DNA from: Butyricicoccus_B sp017886875
GTDB taxonomy: Bacteria; Bacillota; Clostridia; Oscillospirales; Butyricicoccaceae
Direction of reading: 5' to 3'
NCBI GenBank assembly: GCA_963931655.1
Contig: OZ007036.1
Span: 992,001 to 1,056,000, forward strand
Length of the DNA: 64,000 nucleotides
Shown here: positions 8,056-16,530 of the stretch, piece after piece
Position numbering within the stretch: position 1 is the stretch's first letter
Layout: each line of letters begins with the position of its first letter
Translations under genes and position numbers: made by a program
Notes under the pieces: generated by a model
The model's database searches: none
What the model was told of the DNA's origin: nothing
The model's input: the letters and a program-made list of their open reading frames with translations, nothing else

Positions 8056-10002
8056 TTATTTCCCCTCTAGCTGTTTTATCTGGTCACGTATTTCTGCTGC
8101 AAGCTCAAATTCTAGCAGTTTTGCAGCCTCTTTCATTTGGCGTGTAAGACGAGCAATTTCAGCTTCTTTTTGTGTTTTGGTGAGTTTCTTTGTAGGCACT
8201 TTGCTTTCACTTGATATTTCAATAATATCTTTAATGCTCTTTTTAACAGTCTTTGGTGTTATACCATGCTTTTCATTAAATTCCTGTTGAAGTTTTCTTC
8301 TTCGTTTGGTTTCTGTTATCGCTCTATGCATAGATGGGGTTTCACTATCTGCATACATTATAACCATACCATTTTCATTTCGTGCAGCTCTGCCTATTGT
8401 CTGAATAAGTGAGGTTTCTGAGCGTAAAAATCCCTCTTTATCAGCATCTAAAATAGCAACAAGAGAAACTTCTGGTAAATCAAGACCTTCTCTTAATAGG
8501 TTAATACCAACTAAAACATCATAAACTCCCAATCGTAAATCTCTTATAAGCTCCATTCGTTCAATAGTTTTAACATCATGGTGCATATAACGCACTTTTA
8601 TTCCTACACCTTCTAAATATGCGGTTAAGTCCTCCGCCATTTTTTTAGTAAGTGTTGTGACTAATACACGTTCTTTTAAACTTATACGTTTATGAATTTC
8701 AGAAAGCAAATCATCAAGCTGACCTTCAACTGGTCTTACTGAAATTATAGGGTCTAAAAGCCCTGTAGGTCTTATAACCTGTTCAACAATTTGCCCTGAA
8801 CGTTCTTTTTCATACTCCGCAGGTGTAGCGGATACATATAAAACTTGGTTTAAACGCTCATTAAATTCATCAAAATTAAGAGGTCTGTTATCCTTAGCTG
8901 AAGGAAGTCTAAAACCATTTTGTACTAATGCTTCCTTTCTAGCTCTATCGCCATGATACATGGCTCTAACTTGTGGGAGCATTACATGGCTTTCATCAAC
9001 TATTAATAGAAAATCCTTTGGAAAATAATTTATCAACGTATAAGGTGCAGAACCTGCTTCTCTGCCAGAAAGCACTCTTGAATAGTTTTCAATACCCGAA
9101 CAAAATCCTATCTCTTGAAGCATTTCTATGTCATATCTTGTACGCTGTGCAATACGCTGAGCCTCTACAAGCTTACCTTGTGAATTAAAATATTCCACTT
9201 GTGCTTCAAGTTCTTTTTCTAGCTCTTTTATTGCAACTTGCAGTTTTTCTCTACTTGTAACATAGTGGCTTGCTGGAAAAATAGCTATATGACCAAGCTC
9301 TTTTATCGCTTTGCCTGTTAGCGGGTCTATTCTGCTTATTCTATCTATTTCATCACCAAAAAATTCAATTCTAACACAATCGCTATCAGAATAAACAGGC
9401 CATATTTCCACTGTATCGCCACGCACTCTGAAACGATTTCTTTCAAATGCAACATCATTTCGTTCATATTGAAGTTCTATAAGTTTTTTTATTAAATCAT
9501 CTCGATTTTTTTCCATATTAGGGCGAAGTGAAATAACCATATTTTTATAGTCGATAGGGTCACCAAGTGAGTAAATACATGAAACCGACGCAACAATAAT
9601 AACATCTTCTCTTTCACTTAAAACAGCGGTTGCAGAGTGACGAAGTCTATCTATTTCTTCATTTATAGAGGAGTCTTTTTCTATATAAGTGTCTGTCGAT
9701 GCAATATAAGCTTCTGGCTGGTAATAATCATAATAAGATACAAAATATTCAACTGCATTATCTGGGAAAAATTCTCTAAGTTCTGAACAAAGCTGTGCAG
9801 CTAATGTTTTGTTATGAGCTAACACAAGTGTAGGTTTTTGAACTTTTTGAATTATATTTGCCATTGTAAAAGTTTTTCCTGAGCCAGTAACACCAAGTAA
9901 AACTTGTTCATCTATACCATTTAAAAAGCCATTAGCAAGTTTTTCAACTGCCTCTGGTTGGTCACCTGCCATTTCATAAGGACTTTTAATTTTAAATTGC
10001 AT
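8056..10002 (-). CDS. uvrB: Excinuclease ABC subunit UvrB
   Basis: Helicase-like damage-verification subunit of nucleotide excision repair, 648 residues. Walker A GVTGSGKTFT begins at residue 37. The beta-hairpin region YYDYYQPEAYIASTDTYIEK follows, which clamps the DNA strand, then helicase motifs (DESH, SATPAEYE, QTIGRAARN). A C-terminal UVR domain (about 610-645) binds UvrC/UvrA. ATG at 10000-10002 with TCGGAGGTG upstream. First gene of the operon; a sigma-A extended -10 and a LexA-type box lie upstream. Confidence 0.98.
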   Translation of the reverse strand: MQFKIKSPYEMAGDQPEAVEKLANGFLNGIDEQVLLGVTGSGKTFTMANIIQKVQKPTLVLAHNKTLAAQLCSELREFFPDNAVEYFVSYYDYYQPEAYIASTDTYIEKDSSINEEIDRLRHSATAVLSEREDVIIVASVSCIYSLGDPIDYKNMVISLRPNMEKNRDDLIKKLIELQYERNDVAFERNRFRVRGDTVEIWPVYSDSDCVRIEFFGDEIDRISRIDPLTGKAIKELGHIAIFPASHYVTSREKLQVAIKELEKELEAQVEYFNSQGKLVEAQRIAQRTRYDIEMLQEIGFCSGIENYSRVLSGREAGSAPYTLINYFPKDFLLIVDESHVMLPQVRAMYHGDRARKEALVQNGFRLPSAKDNRPLNFDEFNERLNQVLYVSATPAEYEKERSGQIVEQVIRPTGLLDPIISVRPVEGQLDDLLSEIHKRISLKERVLVTTLTKKMAEDLTAYLEGVGIKVRYMHHDVKTIERMELIRDLRLGVYDVLVGINLLREGLDLPEVSLVAILDADKEGFLRSETSLIQTIGRAARNENGMVIMYADSETPSMHRAITETKRRRKLQQEFNEKHGITPKTVKKSIKDIIEISSESKVPTKKLTKTQKEAEIARLTRQMKEAAKLLEFELAAEIRDQIKQLEGK

Positions 10003-10047
10003 TTTATTTTCACCTCCGATATATAATCTGTCACTATTTCACCAAAA

Positions 10048-10098
10048 ATTATACCATGATGTATAAAAAAAGTATATACAAAAATAGAACATTTGTTC
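10048..10098 (-). promoter_or_regulatory. uvrB promoter with LexA (SOS) box
   Basis: On the minus strand an extended -10 (TGGTATAAT, hexamer at 10048-10053) lies 46 bp upstream of uvrB. Further upstream GAACATTTGTTC (10087-10098) is a perfect GAAC-N4-GTTC palindrome, the core of the Gram-positive LexA operator. This predicts DNA-damage induction of uvrB, the EFR1 gene and uvrA. No clear -35 hexamer is visible. Confidence 0.75.
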
Positions 10099-10112
10099 TT
10101 ATTAAAACAGAC

Positions 10113-10143
10113 AAAAAAGCTATAGTTTAAAACTACAGCTTTT
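10113..10143 (-). terminator. Intrinsic terminator after radC
   Basis: 14-bp stem with one G-U type mismatch (10115-10128 with 10130-10143), followed on the minus strand by T6. The stem overlaps the last bases of the radC stop codon. Confidence 0.85.
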
Positions 10144-10936
10144 AGTGTTCTTCTTTATTTATATCAAGTATATTTGATGCACATTTTCTTGATGGTTTTC
10201 TATATATTAGGTGTCTTCTTTCAACATCTGACTGCAAAGTACTTACATATTGCATCATATTACTATCTTTTAAGGATACAAAATCATTACCAGCTATAAT
10301 AATATGGTCTCTTACGATTATATCCATTGGCATTAGTGCCTCTTGTATTATTCTAGTTGCATTTAAGTCTTCATCTGACGGAATTGCAAGTCCTCCGGGG
10401 TGATTATGTGCTAAAATTATACCTGATGCATTATATTTTAAAGCAAATTCAACAAGTTTTCTTATATTTATATTTGTACTTCTTATACTTCCCTTGCTTA
10501 TTTCCTCTACACCTAGCACTTTACCCTTTATATCTGTAGCCATGGCGACAAGATATTCTTCAGTTTTATCTATAAAACGTGGTTTTAAATATCTGCCAAC
10601 CTTTTCTGATGTATCCATTGCGGCAAATTTAAGGTCATATTCCTCTTTATCTGTTGCATATCTAGCCATAAACTGACGAAAAAAAGTAATAAGTGCAATA
10701 GAGTTTTCACCTATACCCTTTACTTCCTTTAGAGCTTCAGCATTTGCGTCAATGACCGCATGAAGACTGCCGAATTTGTCCATAAGTTCATGTGCAATAG
10801 GGTTAGTATCAATTCTGGGAACAGAAAAATAAAGCAAAACTTCAAGCACCTCATGGTCATGGAACGACTCCAAACCATGTTTTAATAAACGCTCTTTCAT
10901 TCTTGCTCTATGGTCTTTATGCGTAGTATCACCCAT
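10142..10936 (-). CDS. radC: RadC family JAB/MPN-domain protein
   Basis: 264 residues. The N-terminal helix-hairpin-helix region (VKGIGENSIALI) is followed by a JAMM metalloprotease-like domain. That domain carries HNHPGGLAIPSDED, the metal-ligand signature of the RadC family, and an upstream conserved Glu. The family was named for DNA repair, but its biochemical role is unresolved. It overlaps the preceding GNAT gene by 8 bp, so the two are probably translationally coupled. Confidence 0.93.
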   Translation of the reverse strand: MGDTTHKDHRARMKERLLKHGLESFHDHEVLEVLLYFSVPRIDTNPIAHELMDKFGSLHAVIDANAEALKEVKGIGENSIALITFFRQFMARYATDKEEYDLKFAAMDTSEKVGRYLKPRFIDKTEEYLVAMATDIKGKVLGVEEISKGSIRSTNINIRKLVEFALKYNASGIILAHNHPGGLAIPSDEDLNATRIIQEALMPMDIIVRDHIIIAGNDFVSLKDSNMMQYVSTLQSDVERRHLIYRKPSRKCASNILDINKEEH

Positions 10937-11549
10937 TGTTTATCTCCACTTTTTCATGTATTTTCTCTGCTGATGATTTAAATATCCTATCACAAATTGG
11001 TGTATTTTGTATGTCCTTAAATGGTATCGTTGGTTGAGGCGCTGTTTCATGTGCTCTAAGTTCTTTGCCCATCCATAGCACATCACGCCACTGACCAAAT
11101 TTATACATACTGTTTTGATATGCACCTGAAATCAAAAATCCCATAGATTTATGGAATTTCATACTTCTCTCATTAGGTGAAGTTATACCAACATATATAT
11201 TATAATATCCCTGAACATGCAAAATTTCAAAAATAGCCGAATATAATGAACTAGCTACACCATGACGATGAAATTCCTGTGATACATAAATTGAGGTTTC
11301 AACCGACCATTGGTATGCAGCTCTTGTTCTGTGTGGTGCAGCATATGTATAACCTGCTATTTTCCCATCTATTTCGCACACAAGCCAAGGAAGTTTTTCA
11401 GTGTAAGTGTTTATTCTTTTGCAAAATTCCTCAATAGAAGGTACATCATATTCTGATGACACAGTTGTATGTTTTACATATGGGCCATATATATCTAACA
11501 TTTTTTGTGCATCAGATAGATTAGCTGGTCGTATTTTAATTTCTTTCAA
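10929..11549 (-). CDS. GNAT acetyltransferase, phosphinothricin acetyltransferase-like
   Basis: 206 residues. N-terminal IRPANLSDAQKMLDIYGPYV, the central SIYVSQEFHRHGVASSLY (acetyl-CoA binding motif A, R/Q-x-x-G-x-A/G type) and NERSMKFHKSMGF match the Pat/YncA branch of GNAT N-acetyltransferases. A tail of about 35 residues extends past the domain. The substrate cannot be inferred. The start is TTG at 11547-11549, chosen because GGAGG stands 9 bp upstream. First gene of a two-gene unit with radC. Confidence 0.88.
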   Translation of the reverse strand: MKEIKIRPANLSDAQKMLDIYGPYVKHTTVSSEYDVPSIEEFCKRINTYTEKLPWLVCEIDGKIAGYTYAAPHRTRAAYQWSVETSIYVSQEFHRHGVASSLYSAIFEILHVQGYYNIYVGITSPNERSMKFHKSMGFLISGAYQNSMYKFGQWRDVLWMGKELRAHETAPQPTIPFKDIQNTPICDRIFKSSAEKIHEKVEINNG

Positions 11550-11693
11550 GCTATTTAACCTCCAGTTTTTTATTTTATTATAACCTTTTTAAATTTGCGT
11601 TACAATCTTATTTTTAATAATTTAAAAAAGCTTGGTTTTATGTTATAATTAATTTATGGCATAAAAAGCCCCTAATTTGGAGGTACTCTCTCT

Positions 11694-12215
11694 ATGGCAC
11701 GACATGGATTTATTAAAACTAAAGAAGAAATTAAGTTTTTAATTCTTTATGCAACAGGATTTTTACCTTTTGCGGTTGATTTAGAAACTATTGTTGATTT
11801 ATGTACATGGTGTGATGGTGGTTTCGGTTATTTCGAGCTTAAAGAAGCTTTTGATGAGCTTATAAAAACTGGACATATGAATAATATAAATAATGAGCTT
11901 TTTAAAATAACTGAAAAAGGCAAAGAAACAATGGAGCTTTTCAAAAATCATCTACCATACACTGTAAGAGAAGCCGCTGAACAGTCTGCACTTCGAGTTG
12001 TGCAAAAGCTAAGACGAGATGCAGCAGTTACAACATCTGTTAAAAAAATAGAAAATAACGACTTACTTGTTAGCATGAATATGCAAGATGTGTTTTCAAT
12101 ACAAATGCATGTTGTAAGCCAAGGTCAAGCGGATATTTTACGCAAAACATTTAAAAATAATGCTGAGAAAATATATCAAGTATTGCTTAAAGCAATGACT
12201 GAGGATTATAAATAG
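11694..12215 (+). CDS. DUF4364 family protein, winged-helix-like
   Basis: 173 residues, normal for DUF4364, a Firmicutes family of uncharacterised probable transcription regulators. The first 80 residues look like a winged helix (INNELFKITEKGKETMELF reads as recognition helix and wing). The C-terminal part is a small alpha/beta domain (VSMNMQDVFSIQMHVVS). ATG with TTGGAGGTACTC upstream. Transcribed alone and divergently from the GNAT-radC unit. Family recognised from memory of similar proteins. Confidence 0.8.
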   Translation: MARHGFIKTKEEIKFLILYATGFLPFAVDLETIVDLCTWCDGGFGYFELKEAFDELIKTGHMNNINNELFKITEKGKETMELFKNHLPYTVREAAEQSALRVVQKLRRDAAVTTSVKKIENNDLLVSMNMQDVFSIQMHVVSQGQADILRKTFKNNAEKIYQVLLKAMTEDYK

Positions 12216-12216
12216 T

Positions 12217-12247
12217 AAAAGGTCTGGATTTTTATTCCAGACCTTTT
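12217..12247. terminator. Bidirectional terminator between the DUF4364 gene and ung
   Basis: Perfect 12-bp stem AAAAGGTCTGGA (12217-12228) with its complement at 12236-12247. It has T-rich sequence on one side and an A-run on the other, placed between convergent genes. Confidence 0.88.
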
Positions 12248-12250
12248 ATT

Positions 12251-12922
12251 TTAATCTTTTAAATCCCAGTTAATAGGCTCTAAGCCCTGTGATTTTAGAA
12301 ATTCATTGCATTTTGCAAAATGTCCACAGCCGAAAAAGCCGTTATATGCTGAAAGTGGTGAAGGGTGTACTGTTTCTAAAATTAAATGATTAGGATTTGT
12401 TATAAATTTCTTTTTATCTCTTGCATTTTTGCCCCATAAAAAGAAAACAATAGGTTTTTCATGTTCATTTAATTTTTTAATGATATTATCTGTGAAAGTA
12501 GTCCAACCTATGTTTTTATGGCTATTTGCATTACCCTGTCTTACTGTAAGCACAGTATTTAACATTAAAACTCCTTGCTTTGCCCATTTGGTGAGTGTGC
12601 CATTTTCTGGAGGAGTAATTCCAAGCTCATCTTGAATTTCTTTAAAAATATTTTTCAGTGATGGTGGAACAGGTACACCCTCTTTAACAGAAAAACATAA
12701 ACCATGTGCTTGACCTAAACCATGATATGGGTCTTGTCCTAGCATAACCGCTTTTACATTTTCATATGGAGTATATTTTAAAGCATTAAAAATATCGTCC
12801 ATAGGTGGAAAAATTGTATGCTCCTCATACTCTTTTTTTAGCCAATATCTAATTTTTTTATAATATTCGCTTTCAAATTCATCTTTTAAAATTTCGTCCC
12901 AGTCATTACCTAAATGCACCAT
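12251..12922 (-). CDS. ung: Uracil-DNA glycosylase
   Basis: Removes uracil from DNA as the first step of base excision repair. 223 residues from the chosen start. Catalytic motif GQDPYHG at 62-68 with Asp64, and the second motif HPSPLSAYNGF with catalytic His near residue 184. A longer frame extends upstream to 13036, but the ATG at 12920-12922 has GGAGG at 12931-12935 and begins the conserved domain, so the extra 38 residues are not likely translated. Confidence 0.97.
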   Translation of the reverse strand: MVHLGNDWDEILKDEFESEYYKKIRYWLKKEYEEHTIFPPMDDIFNALKYTPYENVKAVMLGQDPYHGLGQAHGLCFSVKEGVPVPPSLKNIFKEIQDELGITPPENGTLTKWAKQGVLMLNTVLTVRQGNANSHKNIGWTTFTDNIIKKLNEHEKPIVFFLWGKNARDKKKFITNPNHLILETVHPSPLSAYNGFFGCGHFAKCNEFLKSQGLEPINWDLKD

Positions 12923-13017
12923 TTTATAACCTCCACAATAATAAAATAGATAAATTTTATATATTTTTATATATTTTATCATAATATATAATATTAAACA
13001 ATTATTATTTTTACATC

Positions 13018-13074
13018 TTGACAGTTTATGTATCAAAGGTGTATACTAACTGTACTAGATATGCTAGTACAGTT
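13018..13074 (+). promoter_or_regulatory. Strong promoter and perfect palindromic operator of the gntR-ABC operon
   Basis: Consensus -35 TTGACA (13018-13023), 18-bp spacer, -10 TATACT (13042-13047). Immediately after the -10 is a perfect 11-bp inverted repeat (AACTGTACTAG at 13048-13058, ATATG spacer, complement at 13064-13074) covering the expected transcription start. YtrA-subfamily GntR repressors commonly bind such palindromes next to their own promoter, so autorepression of the operon is the likely logic. Confidence 0.85.
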
Positions 13075-13100
13075 GTTACAATAATGAAAGGAGGATTTTC

Positions 13101-13466
13101 ATGCTACGCATAGATTTTAGAGATTCAAGACCAATTTATGAACAGGTCGCTGATGGTATTGAAGATATGGCAATGCATGGTATTTATCAACCCAATGACC
13201 AACTTCCAAGTGTTAGACAGCTTGCAATGGAGCTTTCAATAAATCCTAACACCATACAAAGGGCATACGCCGAACTTGAAAACAGAAATATAGTTTATTC
13301 GGTAAAAGGTCGAGGAAGCTTTATCTCAAGCGATTGCCAAGGCATAAAAAGCAAACGTATGGAAGAAATAAGTGAGCAAATAAAGAACCTTGCACAAGAC
13401 GCAAGAGAACTAGGGGCAACTGATAATCAAATTATATCGTGGATAAATGGGAAAAAGGAGGATTAA
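13101..13466 (+). CDS. GntR family regulator, YtrA subfamily
   Basis: 121 residues: an N-terminal GntR winged helix (about 10-76, with LPSVRQLAMELSINPNTIQ as the helix-turn-helix) and only a short two-helix C-terminal tail. This is the YtrA architecture, without a large effector domain. ATG preceded by AAAGGAGG. Only 3 bp separate it from the ABC ATPase gene. YtrA-type regulators usually repress the ABC transporter they travel with, often responding to cell-envelope stress; the effector here is unknown. Confidence 0.93.
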   Translation: MLRIDFRDSRPIYEQVADGIEDMAMHGIYQPNDQLPSVRQLAMELSINPNTIQRAYAELENRNIVYSVKGRGSFISSDCQGIKSKRMEEISEQIKNLAQDARELGATDNQIISWINGKKED

Positions 13467-13469
13467 ATC

Positions 13470-14369
13470 ATGATTTGTTCTACAAATGCAACCAAATATT
13501 TTGATTCACTCTGTGCAGTAGACCATGTAAGTGCAGAAATTCAAACTGGTTCTGTATTTGGTCTTATTGGCTCAAATGGTGCAGGTAAATCTACCTTTCT
13601 TCGTATGCTTTCGGGCATTTTAAAACCAGATGAAGGTAGTATAACCATTGATGATGAAGAAGTTTTTGAAAATGTGCCGCTTAAAAACCGTTGTTTTTAT
13701 ATTTCAGATGAGCAGTTTTTCTTTTCTGGAATAACTCCTCTTGAGCTACAAAAACATTATAGTTTGTATTACCCTTTATTTGATAAAGAGCGTTATAAAA
13801 AACTAATGAATGCATTTGAGCTTGATGAAAAACGTAAAGTACGCACTTTTTCAAAGGGCATGAAAAAACAGGTTTCTGTTATTATGGGACTTTGTTCTGG
13901 TGCTGAATATCTTTTCTGCGATGAAACATTTGATGGACTTGACCCAGTAGCACGTCAAGCAGTTAAATCACTTTTTGCTGAAGATATTGCCGAGCGTGGA
14001 ATAACTCCTATCATTGCAAGCCATAACCTTAGAGAGCTTGAAGATATTTGTGACCATATCGGCTTACTTCACAGAGGCGGTATTTTATTCTCTCGTGACC
14101 TTGACGATATGAAACTGGGTATTCATAAAGTTCAAGTAATTTGGAATAAGCCATTTCCAGAAAGCAGCCTTTCAGCTCTTAATATTATGCATAAAGACCG
14201 CAGAGGTTCACTTTACACACTGACTGTTCGTGGCACTCGTGACGAGGTTCAAAATGCAATAGCACAAACACAGCCTACTTTCTTTGAACTTTTACCACTA
14301 TCCTTAGAAGAAATCTTTATTAGCGAAACGGAGGTAATCGGTTATGACATCAAATCGCTCCTTCTTTAA
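13470..14369 (+). CDS. ABC transporter ATP-binding protein
   Basis: 299 residues. Walker A GSNGAGKST at 34-42, signature FSKGMKKQ at 127-134 (a variant of LSGGQ seen in ABC-2 type exporters), Walker B EYLFCDE at 146-152 followed by TFDGLDP. A C-terminal extension of about 85 residues follows the switch His region. It pairs with the downstream permease, whose start overlaps by 26 bp. AAAGGAGG upstream of the ATG. Substrate unknown; the genetic setting resembles Ytr-type envelope-stress exporters. Confidence 0.93.
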   Translation: MICSTNATKYFDSLCAVDHVSAEIQTGSVFGLIGSNGAGKSTFLRMLSGILKPDEGSITIDDEEVFENVPLKNRCFYISDEQFFFSGITPLELQKHYSLYYPLFDKERYKKLMNAFELDEKRKVRTFSKGMKKQVSVIMGLCSGAEYLFCDETFDGLDPVARQAVKSLFAEDIAERGITPIIASHNLRELEDICDHIGLLHRGGILFSRDLDDMKLGIHKVQVIWNKPFPESSLSALNIMHKDRRGSLYTLTVRGTRDEVQNAIAQTQPTFFELLPLSLEEIFISETEVIGYDIKSLLL

Positions 14370-16473
14370 GTTACAGCGTGAATTCATCAGAAGAAATTTA
14401 ATTTTACCAGTACTTTCTGGTGTAGGATTTTTCTTTACTTTACCCCTTTTCACGCTAATGATGATACAACACAAACTAGATTATATATCAAACACTGATA
14501 AAAATGAAGTAAAAGTTATAATATCTAAATTGGCTTCAGATACTTTATTATCTATCTCACATGCAGGAGTTAAATTAGGTATTATAATAATGGCAAGTTT
14601 AGCTGCTTTTGTTTTATTTAGATATTTACATAGCAGTAAACAGATTGATTTCTTCCATTCTCTACCTATAAGCCGTGGTAATTTATTTATACAGCTTTAT
14701 TTAACTGGCTTTATATCTGTTATTCCGTTTTATATCATTATGTATTTAGTTGCTGTTATATGTGCTTTTGCAATGGGTGCTGGTCTTCATATAACTGCAG
14801 GCTTAATTTTTAAAACTCTTGCAATAAATATTATATACTTCTTACTTTTTTATTCACTTGCTATACTTGCGGTAATTCTATCAGGTAATACTTTTATATC
14901 TGCTTGTATATATGCAATTCTTAATTTCGCTATACCTGCCACTTCTTTTATGCTTGTTAGTTTACTTGAATTATCACTTAAAACATATAATGGAAGCCAG
15001 CTTTTAGAAGCTATTGCAACTAAAGGTTTTCCAATTCTTTGTTACTTTGAAAATAGTGCTGAATTTAGAACTACAAGTATTCTTATAGGTACACTTATTG
15101 TATCTATTATATTGTTTGCTTTAAACAAAGTATTGTTTACTATTCGTAAAAGTGAACGTGCAGGCTCTGCCCTTTCATTCTATAAAACTAAAGCTCCACT
15201 TAAATGCTATCTTGTTTTAATGTGTGGATATGGTCTTATGTTTTTATTTATGAGCGTTGCTGGTTTCTCATGGCGTTATGTTGGTATTTTCTTTGGCATT
15301 GTGCTTGCACATGCAGTTTTTGAAGCACTTTATAACTTTGATATTCTCTCACTATTTAAAAACTGGAAAACAATGATTGCACTTTTAGTAGTTGCTTTCG
15401 GATTTTTAACATTCTTAAAAGCTGATATCATAGGTTATGACAAAAAAATACCTAATGAAAACGATGTAATTGGTGTCTCTTTCAGTGCTGAGTATCCTGA
15501 TGGCGGATTTAGAAACTATTTAAATACTTTTGATTATTTAACAGACACTAAAAATATTTCAACTGTTTTAAAACTTGCTCAATATGGTGTTGATAATTTA
15601 GATAATGAAAACTTATATAATAGAACTTATACTGATGAAGTTGTTGAATATGATGCTCAATATATAAACATACAATATAAGTTAAAAAATGGCACTGAAA
15701 TGTCCAGACATTATAACGTTCTTTCATCAGATGAATATATAGGCTATCTTGAAGATATTATGTTCACTGAGGAATTTATGAAAAATGAAAGTTATTCAAT
15801 CTTTGATATTCCTGTTGACAGGCTTATAAATATTACAATTAATGTAAGAAATCAATCAACACCTTCAAATGAGGTTTCAGGCACAATCATAGATTTAAAC
15901 AAAGCAACTGAGATTATAAAAACTCTTAGAGAAGAAAGTTTAACACTTACCAAAGAGCAGGCTAAAAATGATATCCCTGTTTTAAGACTGGATATGGAGC
16001 TAAATTATAGAAATAAGCATGATAGTTATATAAACAATAATTTTGTTGAATATATACCTGTATACTCAACATATACAAAAACTCTTGCACTTATTTCTCA
16101 ATATGCTAATGTGCAACCTGAGCCATTAAATGCAGAAGATATTGAAGGTTTGGAAATCTATGTTTACAGAGATGTAAAAAATAACACTAACTTAGATGAA
16201 CAAACTCGTGAAAAGTTAAGTAAACTTACATCTGAAAAAGATGGTAGCTATCTTGTAACTGTAACTGATAAAGAAACCATATCAAAAATAATTGAAAATG
16301 CTATACTTAGTGAGGTTACAGGTTCTGCTAGTCCTTTGTTTAAAACTGAAAAAGACTATTCTATTGAGGTTATTGCCAAATATGATATTAATACAACAGA
16401 AGTCTTGTTTTATCCAGTTGGAAAATACCCTATTGAGCTTTTAACAAATATTATTTTGGGCAGCAATCAATAA
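14344..16473 (+). CDS. ABC-2 type permease with large extracytoplasmic domain
   Basis: 709 residues. The first ~370 residues hold about nine hydrophobic segments, with FFHSLPISRGNLFIQLY, the coupling segment usual in Firmicutes ABC-2 permeases of this class. The last membrane segment (TMIALLVVAFGFLTFL) is followed by about 330 mostly polar residues, probably outside the cell. That tail shows no motif I can name and resembles the C-terminal extension of similar clostridial permeases (DUF6449-like, tentative). It overlaps the ATPase gene by 26 bp, so expression is coupled. Confidence 0.88.
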   Translation: MTSNRSFFKLQREFIRRNLILPVLSGVGFFFTLPLFTLMMIQHKLDYISNTDKNEVKVIISKLASDTLLSISHAGVKLGIIIMASLAAFVLFRYLHSSKQIDFFHSLPISRGNLFIQLYLTGFISVIPFYIIMYLVAVICAFAMGAGLHITAGLIFKTLAINIIYFLLFYSLAILAVILSGNTFISACIYAILNFAIPATSFMLVSLLELSLKTYNGSQLLEAIATKGFPILCYFENSAEFRTTSILIGTLIVSIILFALNKVLFTIRKSERAGSALSFYKTKAPLKCYLVLMCGYGLMFLFMSVAGFSWRYVGIFFGIVLAHAVFEALYNFDILSLFKNWKTMIALLVVAFGFLTFLKADIIGYDKKIPNENDVIGVSFSAEYPDGGFRNYLNTFDYLTDTKNISTVLKLAQYGVDNLDNENLYNRTYTDEVVEYDAQYINIQYKLKNGTEMSRHYNVLSSDEYIGYLEDIMFTEEFMKNESYSIFDIPVDRLINITINVRNQSTPSNEVSGTIIDLNKATEIIKTLREESLTLTKEQAKNDIPVLRLDMELNYRNKHDSYINNNFVEYIPVYSTYTKTLALISQYANVQPEPLNAEDIEGLEIYVYRDVKNNTNLDEQTREKLSKLTSEKDGSYLVTVTDKETISKIIENAILSEVTGSASPLFKTEKDYSIEVIAKYDINTTEVLFYPVGKYPIELLTNIILGSNQ

Positions 16474-16478
16474 TTATA

Positions 16479-16508
16479 AAAAGCAGATGCTTTCTGGCAT
16501 CTGCTTTT
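16479..16508 (+). terminator. Terminator after the ABC operon
   Basis: Perfect 12-bp stem (AAAAGCAGATGC at 16479-16490 with 16497-16508) and 6-nt loop, ending in a short T4 run. The T-run is weak, so some read-through into the TraX-like gene is possible. Confidence 0.75.
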
Positions 16509-16530
16509 GCATAATAATGGAGGGGTTAAA

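Noticed and set aside
12923..13036. N-terminal extension of ung
   Set aside because: The extra residues are low-complexity Ile/Tyr/Lys from AT-rich promoter DNA, and the ATG at 12920-12922 has a good GGAGG.
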